A stretch of 64,000 bases of DNA, taken from NCBI RefSeq assembly GCF_018128905.1, contig NZ_CP063808.1:3472001-3536000 (forward strand). Direction: 5' to 3'. Positions 1 through 8,067 of this stretch are shown here, in pieces (within the stretch, counting starts at the first letter, position 1; every line of letters starts with the position of its first letter). Made by a program: the position numbers and the translations under genes. Below the pieces are notes generated by a model, which was not told where the DNA came from, searched no databases, and worked only from the letters and a program-made list of their open reading frames with translations. The stretch comes from Streptomyces sp. A2-16 (GTDB taxonomy: Bacteria; Actinomycetota; Actinomycetes; Streptomycetales; Streptomycetaceae).

Positions 1-170
1 GGCGGGCGGATGCCGAGGTCGGCGAAGAACACGTCGTTCATGGCCGGGTCGTAGTGCTGGCCGGTGTGGACGAGGATCACCTCGGCGCCCCGGCTCTCCA
101 GGGCGTCCATCACCGGTTTGATCTTCATGTAGTTGGGGCGGGCCCCGGCGACGCAGACGATGCGCGGCAT
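1..170 (-). CDS. wecB: UDP-N-acetylglucosamine 2-epimerase, N-terminal part (runs off window)
   Basis: Only the first 56 codons are inside the window. They start at ATG 170-168 and continue past base 1. The start has the nucleotide-binding strand VCVAGARPNYMK and then VLVHTGQHYD, the N-terminal signature of the non-hydrolysing WecB/MnaA epimerases. These interconvert UDP-GlcNAc and UDP-ManNAc in the cytoplasm for polysaccharide synthesis. The gene begins 3 nt after the stop of the nucleotide-sugar dehydrogenase gene and is the most downstream member seen of the same minus-strand operon. The family is clear; the exact sugar is inferred. Confidence 0.88.
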   Translation of the reverse strand, partial: MPRIVCVAGARPNYMKIKPVMDALESRGAEVILVHTGQHYDPAMNDVFFADLGIRP

Positions 171-173
171 GGT

Positions 174-1433
174 TCAGAGCACCTCGATGGTGGGTCCGGA
201 CGGCAGCCTGCGGCGGCAGTCGAGGACGAAGGGGGCGTGTTCGGCGACGAGTTCGTAGTCGAAGCCGTCGTGGTCGGTGAGCAGGACCACCACGTCGGAG
301 GCCGCGAGCTCCTCCGGGGTCACGTCGACCCGCACCAGCCGGGTGTCCACCGGCAGGCTCTCCACGACGTGCGGGTCGGCCGCCCTGACCTGGGCCCCCA
401 TGTCGAGCAGCAGCTGGGAGATGCGCAGGGCGGGCGACTCCCGCGCGTCGCCGGTGTTCTTCTTGTACGCGAGACCCAGCAGCAGCACGCGCGAGCCGTT
501 GACCGAGCGGCGTCGCTCGTTGAACAGGTCGCTGATGCGGCGCGTCACGTACTCCGGCATGTGGTTGTTGATGTCGTTGGCCAGCTCCACGAAGCGGAAG
601 CTCTGGCCGAGTTCGCGCTGCACCCGCCAGGACAGGTACGAGGGGTCGATCGGCAGGCAGTGGCCGCCGACGCCGGGTCCGGGCGTGAAGCGCATGAAGC
701 CGAACGGCTTGGTGGAGGCCGCGTCGATGGCCTGCCAGACGTCGATGTCCAGGTGGTGGGCGAACATCGCGATCTCGTTGACCAGCGCGATGTTCACATG
801 CCGGAAGGTGTTCTCCAGGAGCTTGGCGAGCTCGGCCTCCTTCGGCGAGCCCACCGGCACCGTGGTGTCGACGAGTTCGTCGTAGAAGTCCTGAACGGCC
901 TTGAGCGAGGCCTCGTTGACGCCCGAGACGACCTTCGGGGTCTCCTTGAAGCCCCACACGGTGTTCCCGGGGTCGATCCGCTCCGGGCTGTAGCCCAGCT
1001 GGAAGTCGGTGCCCGCGGTGAGGCCCGAGCCGTCCTCCAGGATCGGGGCGAACATCTCCTGGGTCGTACCGGGATAGGTGGTCGACTCCAGGATGACGGT
1101 CGCCCCGGGTCTCAGGAAGCGGGCGAGGGTGACCGCCGACTCGCGGATGTACCGCAGGTCAGGGGTGCCCTCGTGGAGCGGGGTGGGCACGGTGACGACG
1201 GCGACGTCGAAGCCGCCGCAGTCCCGGGCCGCCTCGCTGGGACGGTAGGCGCCGCTGTCCAGCGCGGCACGGATCCGCTCGGAGGACACGTCCTCGACGA
1301 AGGACTCACCGGCGGCGAGGCTCTTGACCCGCCGGGCGTCGACGTCGTAGCCGATCACCTCGTGTCCGACCTCGGCGGCCCGGATGGCCAGCGGCAGGCC
1401 GACGTAACCCTGTCCAACCACGACGACACGCAT
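174..1433 (-). CDS. Nucleotide-sugar dehydrogenase (WecC/WbpA-like, UDP-ManNAc or UDP-GlcNAc 6-dehydrogenase)
   Basis: This 419-residue protein belongs to the UDP-glucose/GDP-mannose dehydrogenase family, which oxidises a nucleotide sugar twice at C6 with NAD to give the uronate. The N-terminal NAD-binding motif GQGYVGLP lies at residues 7-14. The catalytic cysteine is C259 in GGHCLPIDP, and the C-terminal UDP-binding domain follows. Length is normal for WecC/WbpA enzymes. Start ATG 1433 overlaps the stop of the upstream glycosyltransferase (TGATG), which implies translational coupling. With an epimerase immediately downstream, UDP-ManNAc is the likely substrate, giving UDP-ManNAcA for an exopolysaccharide or teichuronic-type polymer. 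That substrate is inferred. Confidence 0.9.
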   Translation of the reverse strand: MRVVVVGQGYVGLPLAIRAAEVGHEVIGYDVDARRVKSLAAGESFVEDVSSERIRAALDSGAYRPSEAARDCGGFDVAVVTVPTPLHEGTPDLRYIRESAVTLARFLRPGATVILESTTYPGTTQEMFAPILEDGSGLTAGTDFQLGYSPERIDPGNTVWGFKETPKVVSGVNEASLKAVQDFYDELVDTTVPVGSPKEAELAKLLENTFRHVNIALVNEIAMFAHHLDIDVWQAIDAASTKPFGFMRFTPGPGVGGHCLPIDPSYLSWRVQRELGQSFRFVELANDINNHMPEYVTRRISDLFNERRRSVNGSRVLLLGLAYKKNTGDARESPALRISQLLLDMGAQVRAADPHVVESLPVDTRLVRVDVTPEELAASDVVVLLTDHDGFDYELVAEHAPFVLDCRRRLPSGPTIEVL

Positions 1434-2203
1434 CAGTGACTCCTGTTCGCGGGAGCGGCCTGCGGGATGAGCCGGATGAACTCCCGTGCCGTCATGAGAA
1501 GGAAGGCGGTGTTGGTGGTGACATAGCGCTTGCCCAGCCGGCGCGGCTCCTGGAGCGCGCGGTAGAGCCACTCGACGCCGAGCCGCTGCCAGGACGCGGG
1601 GGCCCGCTTGGTGACCCCGGCGAGGATGTCGAAGGAGCCGCCGACCCCGTGCACCACGCGGGCGCCGGTCCGTGCCCCGTAGGCGGCGGTGAAGATCTCC
1701 TTCTTCGGCGAGGTCATGCCGAGGAAGAGCATCTGGGCGCCGCTGTCCGCGATGTCGCCGGCGATGTCCTCCTGCTGGGAGTCGTCGAAGTAGCCGTTGC
1801 GGCTCCCGGCGACCTTCAGACCGGGGAAGCGGTCGGCGACCCGGCGCAGCATCTCCTCGAGGACCTCCTGCTTGGCGCCCAGGAAGTACACCGAGATGCC
1901 CTGCGACTCCGCCTCGGCCAGCAGCCGCAGGAACAGGTCGATGCCCGCCACCCGCTCGGGCAGCGGGGCGCGCAGGACCTTGGCGGCCCACACCACGGCC
2001 TGTCCGTCGGCGACGACCAGGTCGCAGCCGGACACGGCTTCGGCGAGCCGGGGGTCGCGCCGCATGTTCACCAGCTTCGCGGCGTTGACCACGCCGATCT
2101 CCAGCTGTCTGCCGTCCCGCACCGCGTCCAGGCAGCGCTCGACGGTCTCGTCCATGGTCAGCGGGTCCAGCTCGATCCCGAACAGGGACTGGCGGTCGTT
2201 CAT
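1433..2203 (-). CDS. WecG/TagA/CpsF family glycosyltransferase (GT26)
   Basis: This 256-residue GT26 enzyme moves an N-acetylhexosamine or related aminosugar from a UDP donor to an undecaprenyl-linked acceptor at the inner membrane face. Family blocks visible are a VVNAAKLV segment near the N-terminus, the conserved aspartate region CDLVVADGQAVVWA, the GAKQEVLE strand-loop and GMTSPKKEIF in the C-terminal half. The start ATG 2203 overlaps the stop of the upstream gene (ATGA), and its own stop overlaps the dehydrogenase start. It probably makes the second sugar linkage of the polymer whose activated sugar is produced by the two downstream genes. The acceptor is unknown. Confidence 0.88.
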   Translation of the reverse strand: MNDRQSLFGIELDPLTMDETVERCLDAVRDGRQLEIGVVNAAKLVNMRRDPRLAEAVSGCDLVVADGQAVVWAAKVLRAPLPERVAGIDLFLRLLAEAESQGISVYFLGAKQEVLEEMLRRVADRFPGLKVAGSRNGYFDDSQQEDIAGDIADSGAQMLFLGMTSPKKEIFTAAYGARTGARVVHGVGGSFDILAGVTKRAPASWQRLGVEWLYRALQEPRRLGKRYVTTNTAFLLMTAREFIRLIPQAAPANRSH

Positions 2204-3357
2204 ATGAGGCCCCCCTGCCAGGCGTGGAGCATCCAGCCGAACTCGTAGGGCCGGCATTCGCGGTCCACGGAGAGCGGGCGGTACACCCGGTCCAGGGTCT
2301 TCAGGCGCAGGCCCGGGGCCACTCGGGTGGAGAGCCCGCGGGCGGCGCGCACGGCCTTCTTCGGGTCGCCCCGGTAGACCTTGCGCCAGGTCACGCCGAG
2401 TTCGTCGAGGATCATCGGCTCGGGGTGCCCGGCCAGTTCCGGCACCTCGGTCATCCAGCGCAGGCCCTTGCGGATCGCGGCGCCGAAGTCGCTGCCGCCG
2501 GCGTCGGCGAGGTCGAACAGCGCGGTCGGGGCCATCGCGTGCTGGTGGACGCTGTAGACCGGGTAGCCCTCGATGACCCCGCCGGTGCGTGCGTCGTAGT
2601 GCCACCACCACTGTCCGCCGTCGCCCTGGAGCTCGCAGATGCGGGCGGCGCACGCCTCGGAGGCGGCCAGTGCCTCGGGGTCGCCGTCGCCGCTCGCGTG
2701 GGCGAGGGCCAGGGCCTGGAGCGGGTACGTCTGGTCGGCGAAGCAGGCCACGTGCGCCCGGTACCAGGGCACCAGGCCGGGGCCGGTGGCGTGCGGGAAC
2801 AGCGGGCTGTCCCCGACGCGGGCCCGCAGCAGCCGGTCGCGCGCTTCGGAGAAACGTCTCTCCACGTCGACCGTGTCGCGGGCGGCCGCCATGGCGGACA
2901 GCACCCAGGCCGCCTCCACGGTGTACTGCGGCAGGCCGGCCACGTCCAAGGCGTCGACCCGGGCCAGGGCGTCGGACAGCTTGGGGTGCTCGGTCTCGGC
3001 GGCGGCCCAGGCGATGAGCGCCGCGTCACCGAGGTTGGTGACGCCGGGCAGCGACTCGATCAGCAGGCCCGTGAACTCCTCGGCGGTCCGTCCGCCGAGC
3101 ACCGCGCGCTGGCGGTCCTCCGGGAGGAACCGGACACCCAGGGCCGTGATGGCCGCGTACCGGGTGCTGGTCCCGCGCCGCTCCAGGGTCCAGGAACCGG
3201 CAGCGGTCTGCCGCCCGGCCATGGTGAAGGCGAAGGCCTCGCCGCCGGGCAGCAGCATCGACGGCAGCCCCGACTCGGCGACCGTGAGGAGTCGTTGAAC
3301 GAGTGGCAGCAGCGTCGGTTCCTCACGACCGAGCGCGGCCAGGCGTGTGATGCTCAT
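2200..3357 (-). CDS. Conserved hypothetical, predicted alpha/alpha-toroid (prenyltransferase/cyclase-like fold)
   Basis: This 385-residue soluble protein has no signal peptide. It is made of repeated helical segments rich in Trp, Ala and Leu, including AALIAWAAAE, VEAAWVLSAMAA, GGQWWWHYDARTGGVIEGYPVYSVHQHAMAP and the C-terminal FGWMLHAW. This resembles the alpha/alpha barrel of terpene cyclases and protein prenyltransferases, but I see no DDxxD or zinc ligands, so no catalytic role is assigned. It is the first gene of the polysaccharide operon and overlaps the next gene by 4 nt, so a role in modifying or regulating polymer synthesis is plausible. A 6-bp hairpin lies between the AGGGGGG Shine-Dalgarno sequence and the ATG. 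Confidence 0.75.
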   Translation of the reverse strand: MSITRLAALGREEPTLLPLVQRLLTVAESGLPSMLLPGGEAFAFTMAGRQTAAGSWTLERRGTSTRYAAITALGVRFLPEDRQRAVLGGRTAEEFTGLLIESLPGVTNLGDAALIAWAAAETEHPKLSDALARVDALDVAGLPQYTVEAAWVLSAMAAARDTVDVERRFSEARDRLLRARVGDSPLFPHATGPGLVPWYRAHVACFADQTYPLQALALAHASGDGDPEALAASEACAARICELQGDGGQWWWHYDARTGGVIEGYPVYSVHQHAMAPTALFDLADAGGSDFGAAIRKGLRWMTEVPELAGHPEPMILDELGVTWRKVYRGDPKKAVRAARGLSTRVAPGLRLKTLDRVYRPLSVDRECRPYEFGWMLHAWQGGLI

Positions 3358-3611
3358 CGGTTGGACACACCAACCCCCCTGTTTTTGCGCAGACTTGTGA
3401 GCGCCGCGGCACGGACGGCCGGGCGATGGAAGGCAGGCGGACGTCAGACGTCGGAGCTGGTGCCGATCCCGATTTCAGGCATAGGTGTTTCCACCCGGTA
3501 ACCCCCCCTGGGCACTACTGGTACGTGTGCTCATTGTGCTTGGTCTGCACAGTTCGCACACATGTTATGCCGGTGAATGTTCGAAGATTTGCGATTTGGC
3601 GGAAACAGGAG
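3358..3611. other. Intergenic region upstream of the polysaccharide operon
   Basis: This 254-bp gap has no convincing coding sequence. It is less GC-rich than its surroundings around 3530-3600, which fits a promoter and 5' untranslated region for the minus-strand operon starting at 3357. A perfect GGTTGG/CCAACC hairpin (3359-3364 and 3370-3375) sits directly before the start codon. No clear -35/-10 pair was recognised. Confidence 0.5.
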
Positions 3612-4211
3612 TCATGGGCGCTCGACGAGTCCGCCGTCCTTCTCGTCGTACCGCGCCCCCGTCTCGGGGCACTCCCAGACCCCCGGCTCGCCCTCCCGCT
3701 CGACCAGTCGTACGCCGGCCCGGCCCACCCAGCCGATGCGGCGCGCCGGTACACCGGCCACGAGCGCGTGGTCGGGCACGTCCCGGGTCACCACGGCGCC
3801 CGCCGCGACGAGTGCCCAGCGGCCGATCCGGACCGGTGCCACACACACCGAACGGGCCCCGAGGGACGCCCCCTCGGCCACCTCCACCGCCACGGCCTGC
3901 CAGTCCCCGCCCCGCTTCAGCCTGCCCTCCGGGTCCACCGACCGGGGGAAGTAGTCGTTGGTGAGCACCGCGGCCGGGCCGACGAAGACCCCGTCGCCGA
4001 GCACGGCGGGCTCGTAGACGAGCGCGTAGTTCTGGAGCTTGACGTTGTCGCCGATCCGCACCCCGGGGCCGACGTAGGCCCCCCGGCCCACGATGCATCC
4101 GCTCCCCAGCCGGGCGTCCTCGCGGATCTGGGCCAGATCCCAGACCGTCGTCCCCTCGCCGATCGCCGCCGTCTCGTCGACCTGGGCGGTCGGCTGCACC
4201 TTGAAGTTCAC
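3612..4211 (-). CDS. Hexapeptide-repeat acyltransferase (WbbJ/WlbB-like left-handed beta helix)
   Basis: This 199-residue protein consists of hexapeptide repeats ([LIV]-G-x4): AAIGEG, ARLGSG, AYVGPG, VRIGDN, AVLGDG and VFVGPA, then a loop with NDYFPR and further turns ASLGAR and VRIGRW. The end VPDHALVAGVPARRIGWVG is typical of sugar N- or O-acetyltransferases such as WlbB and PglD, which use acetyl-CoA on UDP-amino sugars. The chosen start is GTG 4211, preceded by GAAGGG. The open frame extends to ATG 4292, but that extension is not family-like. It lies near, though not in, the polysaccharide operon and may acetylate its aminosugar. C-terminal residues past about 165 are an acidic tail with no known motif. 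Confidence 0.85.
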   Translation of the reverse strand: MNFKVQPTAQVDETAAIGEGTTVWDLAQIREDARLGSGCIVGRGAYVGPGVRIGDNVKLQNYALVYEPAVLGDGVFVGPAAVLTNDYFPRSVDPEGRLKRGGDWQAVAVEVAEGASLGARSVCVAPVRIGRWALVAAGAVVTRDVPDHALVAGVPARRIGWVGRAGVRLVEREGEPGVWECPETGARYDEKDGGLVERP

Positions 4212-4229
4212 CGGGCTGAACCCTTCGTC

Positions 4230-4258
4230 TCGTCGAACATGTCTGGTCGTCGAACATG
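4230..4258. repeat. 12-bp direct repeat upstream of the acyltransferase
   Basis: TCGTCGAACATG occurs at 4230-4241 and again at 4247-4258, a 17-bp period, starting 19 bp upstream of the GTG start at 4211. Tandem half-sites at a start of this kind can be an operator. It contains GAAC but lacks the paired GTTC half of a LexA box, so no regulator is assigned. Confidence 0.55.
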
Positions 4259-4347
4259 CCGACTGTGTCCTTGAGGGACCGAGTCTGATCACCGCACGGG
4301 CGGAATACCAGCCTCCGTTCGTGAGTACGTCCCCGGAGCGGACCGGT

Positions 4348-5364
4348 TCAGACCAGGCGGGGATCGACGTGGATCTTCGGTCCGGGACCGGCGCCGGGCG
4401 GGCGCCCGCCCGCGAGCACGGTCCCGATCGCGTCCAGCGCGACGGTGGCCGCCACGAGCGGCCGCGGGTCGATGACCTGCTCGGCGTACGCCCTGATGGT
4501 CGCGTCGAGGCCGGGTGAGGCCGACAGGACGCCCACCGCCGTCACGTCCTTCAGGACGAGCGTGCGGGTGTCGATCCTGCTGGGTTCGGCGGCCAGCCCT
4601 ATGTACACGAGCCGCCCGCCCGGTTCGACCAGCTCCTGTGCCAGGGCGGGCAGCCGGACCGCGTTGGTGGCGTCGACGACCGCGTCGAACGGCAGGTCCG
4701 GCAGCGTGTCCTCGCGCCAGGTGTGCGGGAACCCCAGCGAGCGGGCGAAGGCGAGGGAGTCCTCGGTGGCGCCCATCAGGTGCACCTCCGCGCCGGCGGC
4801 CCTGACGAACAGCGCGACCAGCAGACCGATGGTGCCCGGCCCCACGATCAGCACCCGGTCACCGGGCCCCGCCTCCGTCGCCCGCGCGGCCCGCAGGGCG
4901 TTGCCGCCCGGCTCGACCAGCGCGCCGAGGACCGGGTCCACGGAGTCGGGCAGGGCGTGCAACGAGCCTGCCGGGACGGCGAGTCGTTCGGCCAGGGCGC
5001 CCGCCCGGCCGCCCCGGATGCCCACCTCCTCGCGCTTCTCGCAGACGTGCTGCCGTCCGCGCCGGCAGCGTCGGCAGTCCCCGCAGCCCAGCATGGTGTC
5101 GCCCATGACCCGGCGGCCGACCCAGCCGGGATCGACCCCGGCTCCGACCGTGCGGACCCGTCCGGCCCACTCGTGGCCGAGGCGCATCGGGTAACAGGCG
5201 TGCCCCTGGTGGAGATAGGTCATGGCGCCGGTGAAGAACTCCAGGTCGGTGCCGCACACGCCGACCCGCTCGACATCGACGACGACCTCACCGGGAGCGG
5301 CGACGGGCGCGGGCACCTCCTGGACCGCGAACGCGCCCGGGGCCGTGAGGACGAACGCACGCAT
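4348..5364 (-). CDS. Zinc-dependent medium-chain dehydrogenase (sorbitol/threonine dehydrogenase type)
   Basis: This 338-residue MDR enzyme oxidises a secondary alcohol with NAD(P). Catalytic zinc ligands are C37 in GVCGTD and H64-E65 in LGHEWAG. The structural-zinc lobe is complete with C94, C97, C100 and C108. The Rossmann motif GPGTIG spans about 174-179. The arrangement matches polyol, L-threonine and galactonate-type dehydrogenases. Start ATG 5364 overlaps the stop of the IclR regulator gene (TGATG), so the two form one operon divergent from a sugar-acid dehydratase. This points to a polyol or aldonate catabolic step, but the substrate cannot be read from sequence. Confidence 0.88.
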   Translation of the reverse strand: MRAFVLTAPGAFAVQEVPAPVAAPGEVVVDVERVGVCGTDLEFFTGAMTYLHQGHACYPMRLGHEWAGRVRTVGAGVDPGWVGRRVMGDTMLGCGDCRRCRRGRQHVCEKREEVGIRGGRAGALAERLAVPAGSLHALPDSVDPVLGALVEPGGNALRAARATEAGPGDRVLIVGPGTIGLLVALFVRAAGAEVHLMGATEDSLAFARSLGFPHTWREDTLPDLPFDAVVDATNAVRLPALAQELVEPGGRLVYIGLAAEPSRIDTRTLVLKDVTAVGVLSASPGLDATIRAYAEQVIDPRPLVAATVALDAIGTVLAGGRPPGAGPGPKIHVDPRLV

Positions 5365-6176
5365 CAGAAGGGCTCCTTCAAGGGGCCGAGCAGCTCGCGG
5401 ATCTCCTCCACGGCGTCGACCAGGGTCCGCAGCGGAGTCCGGTACGCGAGCGCGCTGACGCTCACCGCCCCGGAGGGAGCCCTCGGAGAGGTGCCGTACA
5501 CCGGCAGGGCGAGACAGTTGACGCCGGTCTCGTTCTCCTGGTCGTCGAGGGCGTGTCCCCGCTCGCGCGTGGCCCGCAGCTCGGCGTGCAACTCCTCGGC
5601 CGTGCACAGGGTTCTGGGCGTCCGGCGCTCCAGGGGCGTCTCGCCGATCCATCGTCGTACGGCGTCGAGGGTGCCCAACTCGTGGGCGAGCAGCGCCTTT
5701 CCGGCACCGGTCGCGTGGGCGGGGTTGCGGCCGCCGACCGTGGAGGTCAGCCGGACGGCGCCGGTCGGCGGGTCGGCCTTGGCGCGGTGGACGACCTCGC
5801 GGCCGTCGAGGACGGCGTAGTGGGCCGTCTCGCCGAACCGGGCGGACAGTGCCTCCAACAGCGGCCGGACACGCATGTGTTCGGGGCGGGCCTCGTGATG
5901 GGCGAACGCCATCCGCAGGAACTCGTCGCCGAGCAGATAACGGCCGCCGGGGTCCTGGCCGGCCAGACCGGCCCGGCGCAGCGCGGCCAGAGCCCGGTGC
6001 ACGGTCGGCTTGGGGCTGCCGATCGCCCGGGTCAGCTCGTCGAGGGTCACCCCGTCGGGATGCCGGGCCAGTTCCTTGAGCACGGCCAGGACCCGGTCCG
6101 ATCCCACGAGACGGTCACCCTCCGCACCGGCCGTGACGAGGGCTGTCGAAGCATGGACCGTCTGCGTATGCTGCAT
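5364..6176 (-). CDS. IclR-family transcriptional regulator
   Basis: The 270-residue protein has an N-terminal winged helix (about residues 27-80: LAVLKELARHPDGVTLDEL, then SPKPTVHRALAALRRAGL) and a C-terminal IclR effector domain of about 170 residues, with FGETAHYAVLDG, NPAHATGAGKALLAH and the Cys-containing VNCLALPVYG. IclR proteins usually control the adjacent catabolic genes in response to a small organic acid. Here it is translationally coupled to the zinc dehydrogenase and divergent from the dehydratase. A TTCCGG/CCGGAA inverted repeat in the 50-bp divergent promoter is a candidate binding site. Start ATG 6176 fits the domain start. Confidence 0.9.
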   Translation of the reverse strand: MQHTQTVHASTALVTAGAEGDRLVGSDRVLAVLKELARHPDGVTLDELTRAIGSPKPTVHRALAALRRAGLAGQDPGGRYLLGDEFLRMAFAHHEARPEHMRVRPLLEALSARFGETAHYAVLDGREVVHRAKADPPTGAVRLTSTVGGRNPAHATGAGKALLAHELGTLDAVRRWIGETPLERRTPRTLCTAEELHAELRATRERGHALDDQENETGVNCLALPVYGTSPRAPSGAVSVSALAYRTPLRTLVDAVEEIRELLGPLKEPF

Positions 6177-6180
6177 CGCG

Positions 6181-6215
6181 TTCCGGATAGTAGACCGCCG
6201 TACCGATTACCGGAA
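6181..6215. promoter_or_regulatory. Candidate IclR operator in divergent promoter
   Basis: An inverted repeat TTCCGG (6181-6186) ... CCGGAA (6210-6215) lies in the 50-bp gap between the divergent IclR gene and the dehydratase. It overlaps the Shine-Dalgarno side of the dehydratase. Position and symmetry suggest the local regulator's site, though the arms are short. Confidence 0.45.
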
Positions 6216-6226
6216 AGAGCCCAGCG

Positions 6227-7939
6227 ATGAACCTTCGCAGCGCGCAGTGGTACGCGGGACAGGACCGCAACGCCTACATCCACCGGGCCTGGATGCGCCG
6301 GGGCGTCCCGGCCGACGCCTTCACCGGCCGCCCCCAGATCGCCATCGCCAACACCGCCTCCGACCTCACGCCCTGCAACGCCCACCTGGACGAAGTGGCC
6401 AGATCCGTCCGCGACGGGGTGCACGAGGCGGGCGGCATCCCCCTCGACCTGCCCGTGGTGTCGCTGGGCGAGACCAATGTGCGGCCCACGGCGATGCTCT
6501 GGCGCAACATGGCGGCGATGGCCACGGAGGAGATGCTGCGGGCCAACCCCCTCGACGGGGTGGTCCTGTTGGGCGGCTGCGACAAGACGATCCCGTCGCT
6601 GCTGATGGCCGCCGCCTCGGTGGACCTGCCCGCCGTGGTCGTGCCCGGCGGCCCCATGCTCACCGGCACCTTCCGCGGCACCCCGCTCGGCTGCGGCACC
6701 GACGTGTGGCGCCTGTCGGAGGAAGTCCGCGCCGGGACCCTGTCCCAGGAGCAGTTCACCCGCTCCGAGTCGTCGATGATCCGCAGCCGCGGACACTGCA
6801 ACACCATGGGCACCGCCTCCACCATGGCGCTGGTCGCCGAGGCCCTGGGCACGGTCGTCCCCGGGGTGGCCGGCACCCCCGCTCCGGACAGCCGGCTGCT
6901 GGAGGCGGCGCACGGCACCGGACGGCTCGCGGTGGAGCTGGTGTCCGCCGAGCGCCGCCCGAGCACCTTCCTCACCAAGGGGTCCTTCCACAACGCGATC
7001 GTGGCGCTGGCCGCGATCGGCGGCTCCACCAACGCGGTCGTCCACCTCCTCGCCCTCGCGGGCCGGCTGGGCGTCGAGCTGACCCTGGACGACTTCGACC
7101 GCATCGGCTCCAGAGTCCCCGTGCTGGTCGACCTCCAGCCCGCCGGACGCTTCCTCATGGAGGACTTCCACCGGGCCGGCGGACTGCTCGCGGTGCTGCG
7201 CGAGGTCGCTGACCTCCTGGACCCGCACGCGCTGACCGTGACGGGCAAGCCGCTGGTGGACCACCTCGACGACGCCCCGATCTGGGACGCCGAGGTGATC
7301 AGAACCCGGGCCCGGCCCCTGGTCGAGGAGGGCGGCATCGCCGTCCTGCGCGGCAGCCTGGCCCCCGACGGGGCGGTGATCAAACCCGCGGCCGCCTCGG
7401 CGCATCTGCTGCGCCACCGGGGCCGCGCGGTCGTCTTCGACAGCATCGAGGACTTCCACGCCCGCGTCGACGACCCGGACCTGGACGTCGACGCGGACTC
7501 CGTCCTGGTCCTGCGCGGCTGCGGGCCCAAGGGCTACCCGGGCATGCCCGAGGTGGCCAACATGCCGCTCCCCAGCAAACTCCTGGAGCAGGGGGTACGG
7601 GACATGGTCCGCGTCTGCGACGGCCGGATGAGCGGCACCGCCTACGGCACGGTCGTCCTCCATGTGACCCCCGAGGCGGCGGCGGGCGGACCGCTCGCCC
7701 TCGTCCGGACCGGGGACGTCATCAGCCTGGACGTCGAGGCCCGCCGCATCGACCTGGAGGTCCCCGCCGACGAACTCGCCGCGCGCACCCCGAACGCGGC
7801 CACCCTCGAAGGCTTCGCCAACCCCCGGCGGGGCTGGGAGCGGTTGTACGTCGACCACGTCCAACAGGCCGACAAGGGCGCCGACCTGGACTTCCTGGTC
7901 GGCTCCAGCGGCTCGGAGGTCAGCCGCGAGTCGCACTGA
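6227..7939 (+). CDS. IlvD/Edd-family [2Fe-2S] sugar-acid dehydratase (arabinonate/xylonate type)
   Basis: This 570-residue dehydratase removes water from an aldonic acid to give the 2-keto-3-deoxy acid. The cluster cysteines are C50 (SDLTPCNAH), C118 (GGCDKTIPS) and C191 (GHCNTMGTASTM). Their spacing of 68 and 73 residues is the same as I recall for the structurally known L-arabinonate dehydratase (59, 127, 200). The C-terminal DGRMSGTAYGT holds the conserved catalytic-loop serine. The N-terminal RSAQWYAGQDRNAYIHRAW is typical of the sugar-acid branch rather than biosynthetic IlvD. A GGAAAGAG Shine-Dalgarno supports the ATG at 6227. It is controlled from the same gap as the IclR gene. Confidence 0.9.
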   Translation: MNLRSAQWYAGQDRNAYIHRAWMRRGVPADAFTGRPQIAIANTASDLTPCNAHLDEVARSVRDGVHEAGGIPLDLPVVSLGETNVRPTAMLWRNMAAMATEEMLRANPLDGVVLLGGCDKTIPSLLMAAASVDLPAVVVPGGPMLTGTFRGTPLGCGTDVWRLSEEVRAGTLSQEQFTRSESSMIRSRGHCNTMGTASTMALVAEALGTVVPGVAGTPAPDSRLLEAAHGTGRLAVELVSAERRPSTFLTKGSFHNAIVALAAIGGSTNAVVHLLALAGRLGVELTLDDFDRIGSRVPVLVDLQPAGRFLMEDFHRAGGLLAVLREVADLLDPHALTVTGKPLVDHLDDAPIWDAEVIRTRARPLVEEGGIAVLRGSLAPDGAVIKPAAASAHLLRHRGRAVVFDSIEDFHARVDDPDLDVDADSVLVLRGCGPKGYPGMPEVANMPLPSKLLEQGVRDMVRVCDGRMSGTAYGTVVLHVTPEAAAGGPLALVRTGDVISLDVEARRIDLEVPADELAARTPNAATLEGFANPRRGWERLYVDHVQQADKGADLDFLVGSSGSEVSRESH

Positions 7940-7947
7940 CCAAGGAC

Positions 7948-7978
7948 GGGCGGCGGGCGCGAGTCCCGCCCGCCGCCC
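7948..7978 (+). terminator. GC-rich hairpin after the dehydratase gene
   Basis: A perfect 11-bp stem, GGGCGGCGGGC (7948-7958) with GCCCGCCGCCC (7968-7978), and a 9-nt loop lies 8 bp after the dehydratase stop. There is no T-tract, as is usual for Streptomyces terminators. Confidence 0.75.
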
Positions 7979-8004
7979 GCCCTGCCCACCTCGTGGACGC
8001 CCTC

Positions 8005-8033
8005 TTGACGTGTGCCCCGGCCCGATCGACACT
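8005..8033 (+). promoter_or_regulatory. Candidate promoter for leader 1 and the GST-like gene
   Basis: TTGACG (8005-8010) and GACACT (8028-8033) are separated by 17 bp, and the first leader ORF starts 34 bp further on. The -35 is good and the -10 weak, so this is tentative. Confidence 0.4.
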
Positions 8034-8067
8034 CCCCATGGGAATCCTAGTGAACAGGTAGGGAAAC

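Noticed and set aside
54..1439. Long plus-strand open frame of 461 codons
   Set aside because: It is antisense to the nucleotide-sugar dehydrogenase, has no domain or ribosome site, and reflects GC codon bias.
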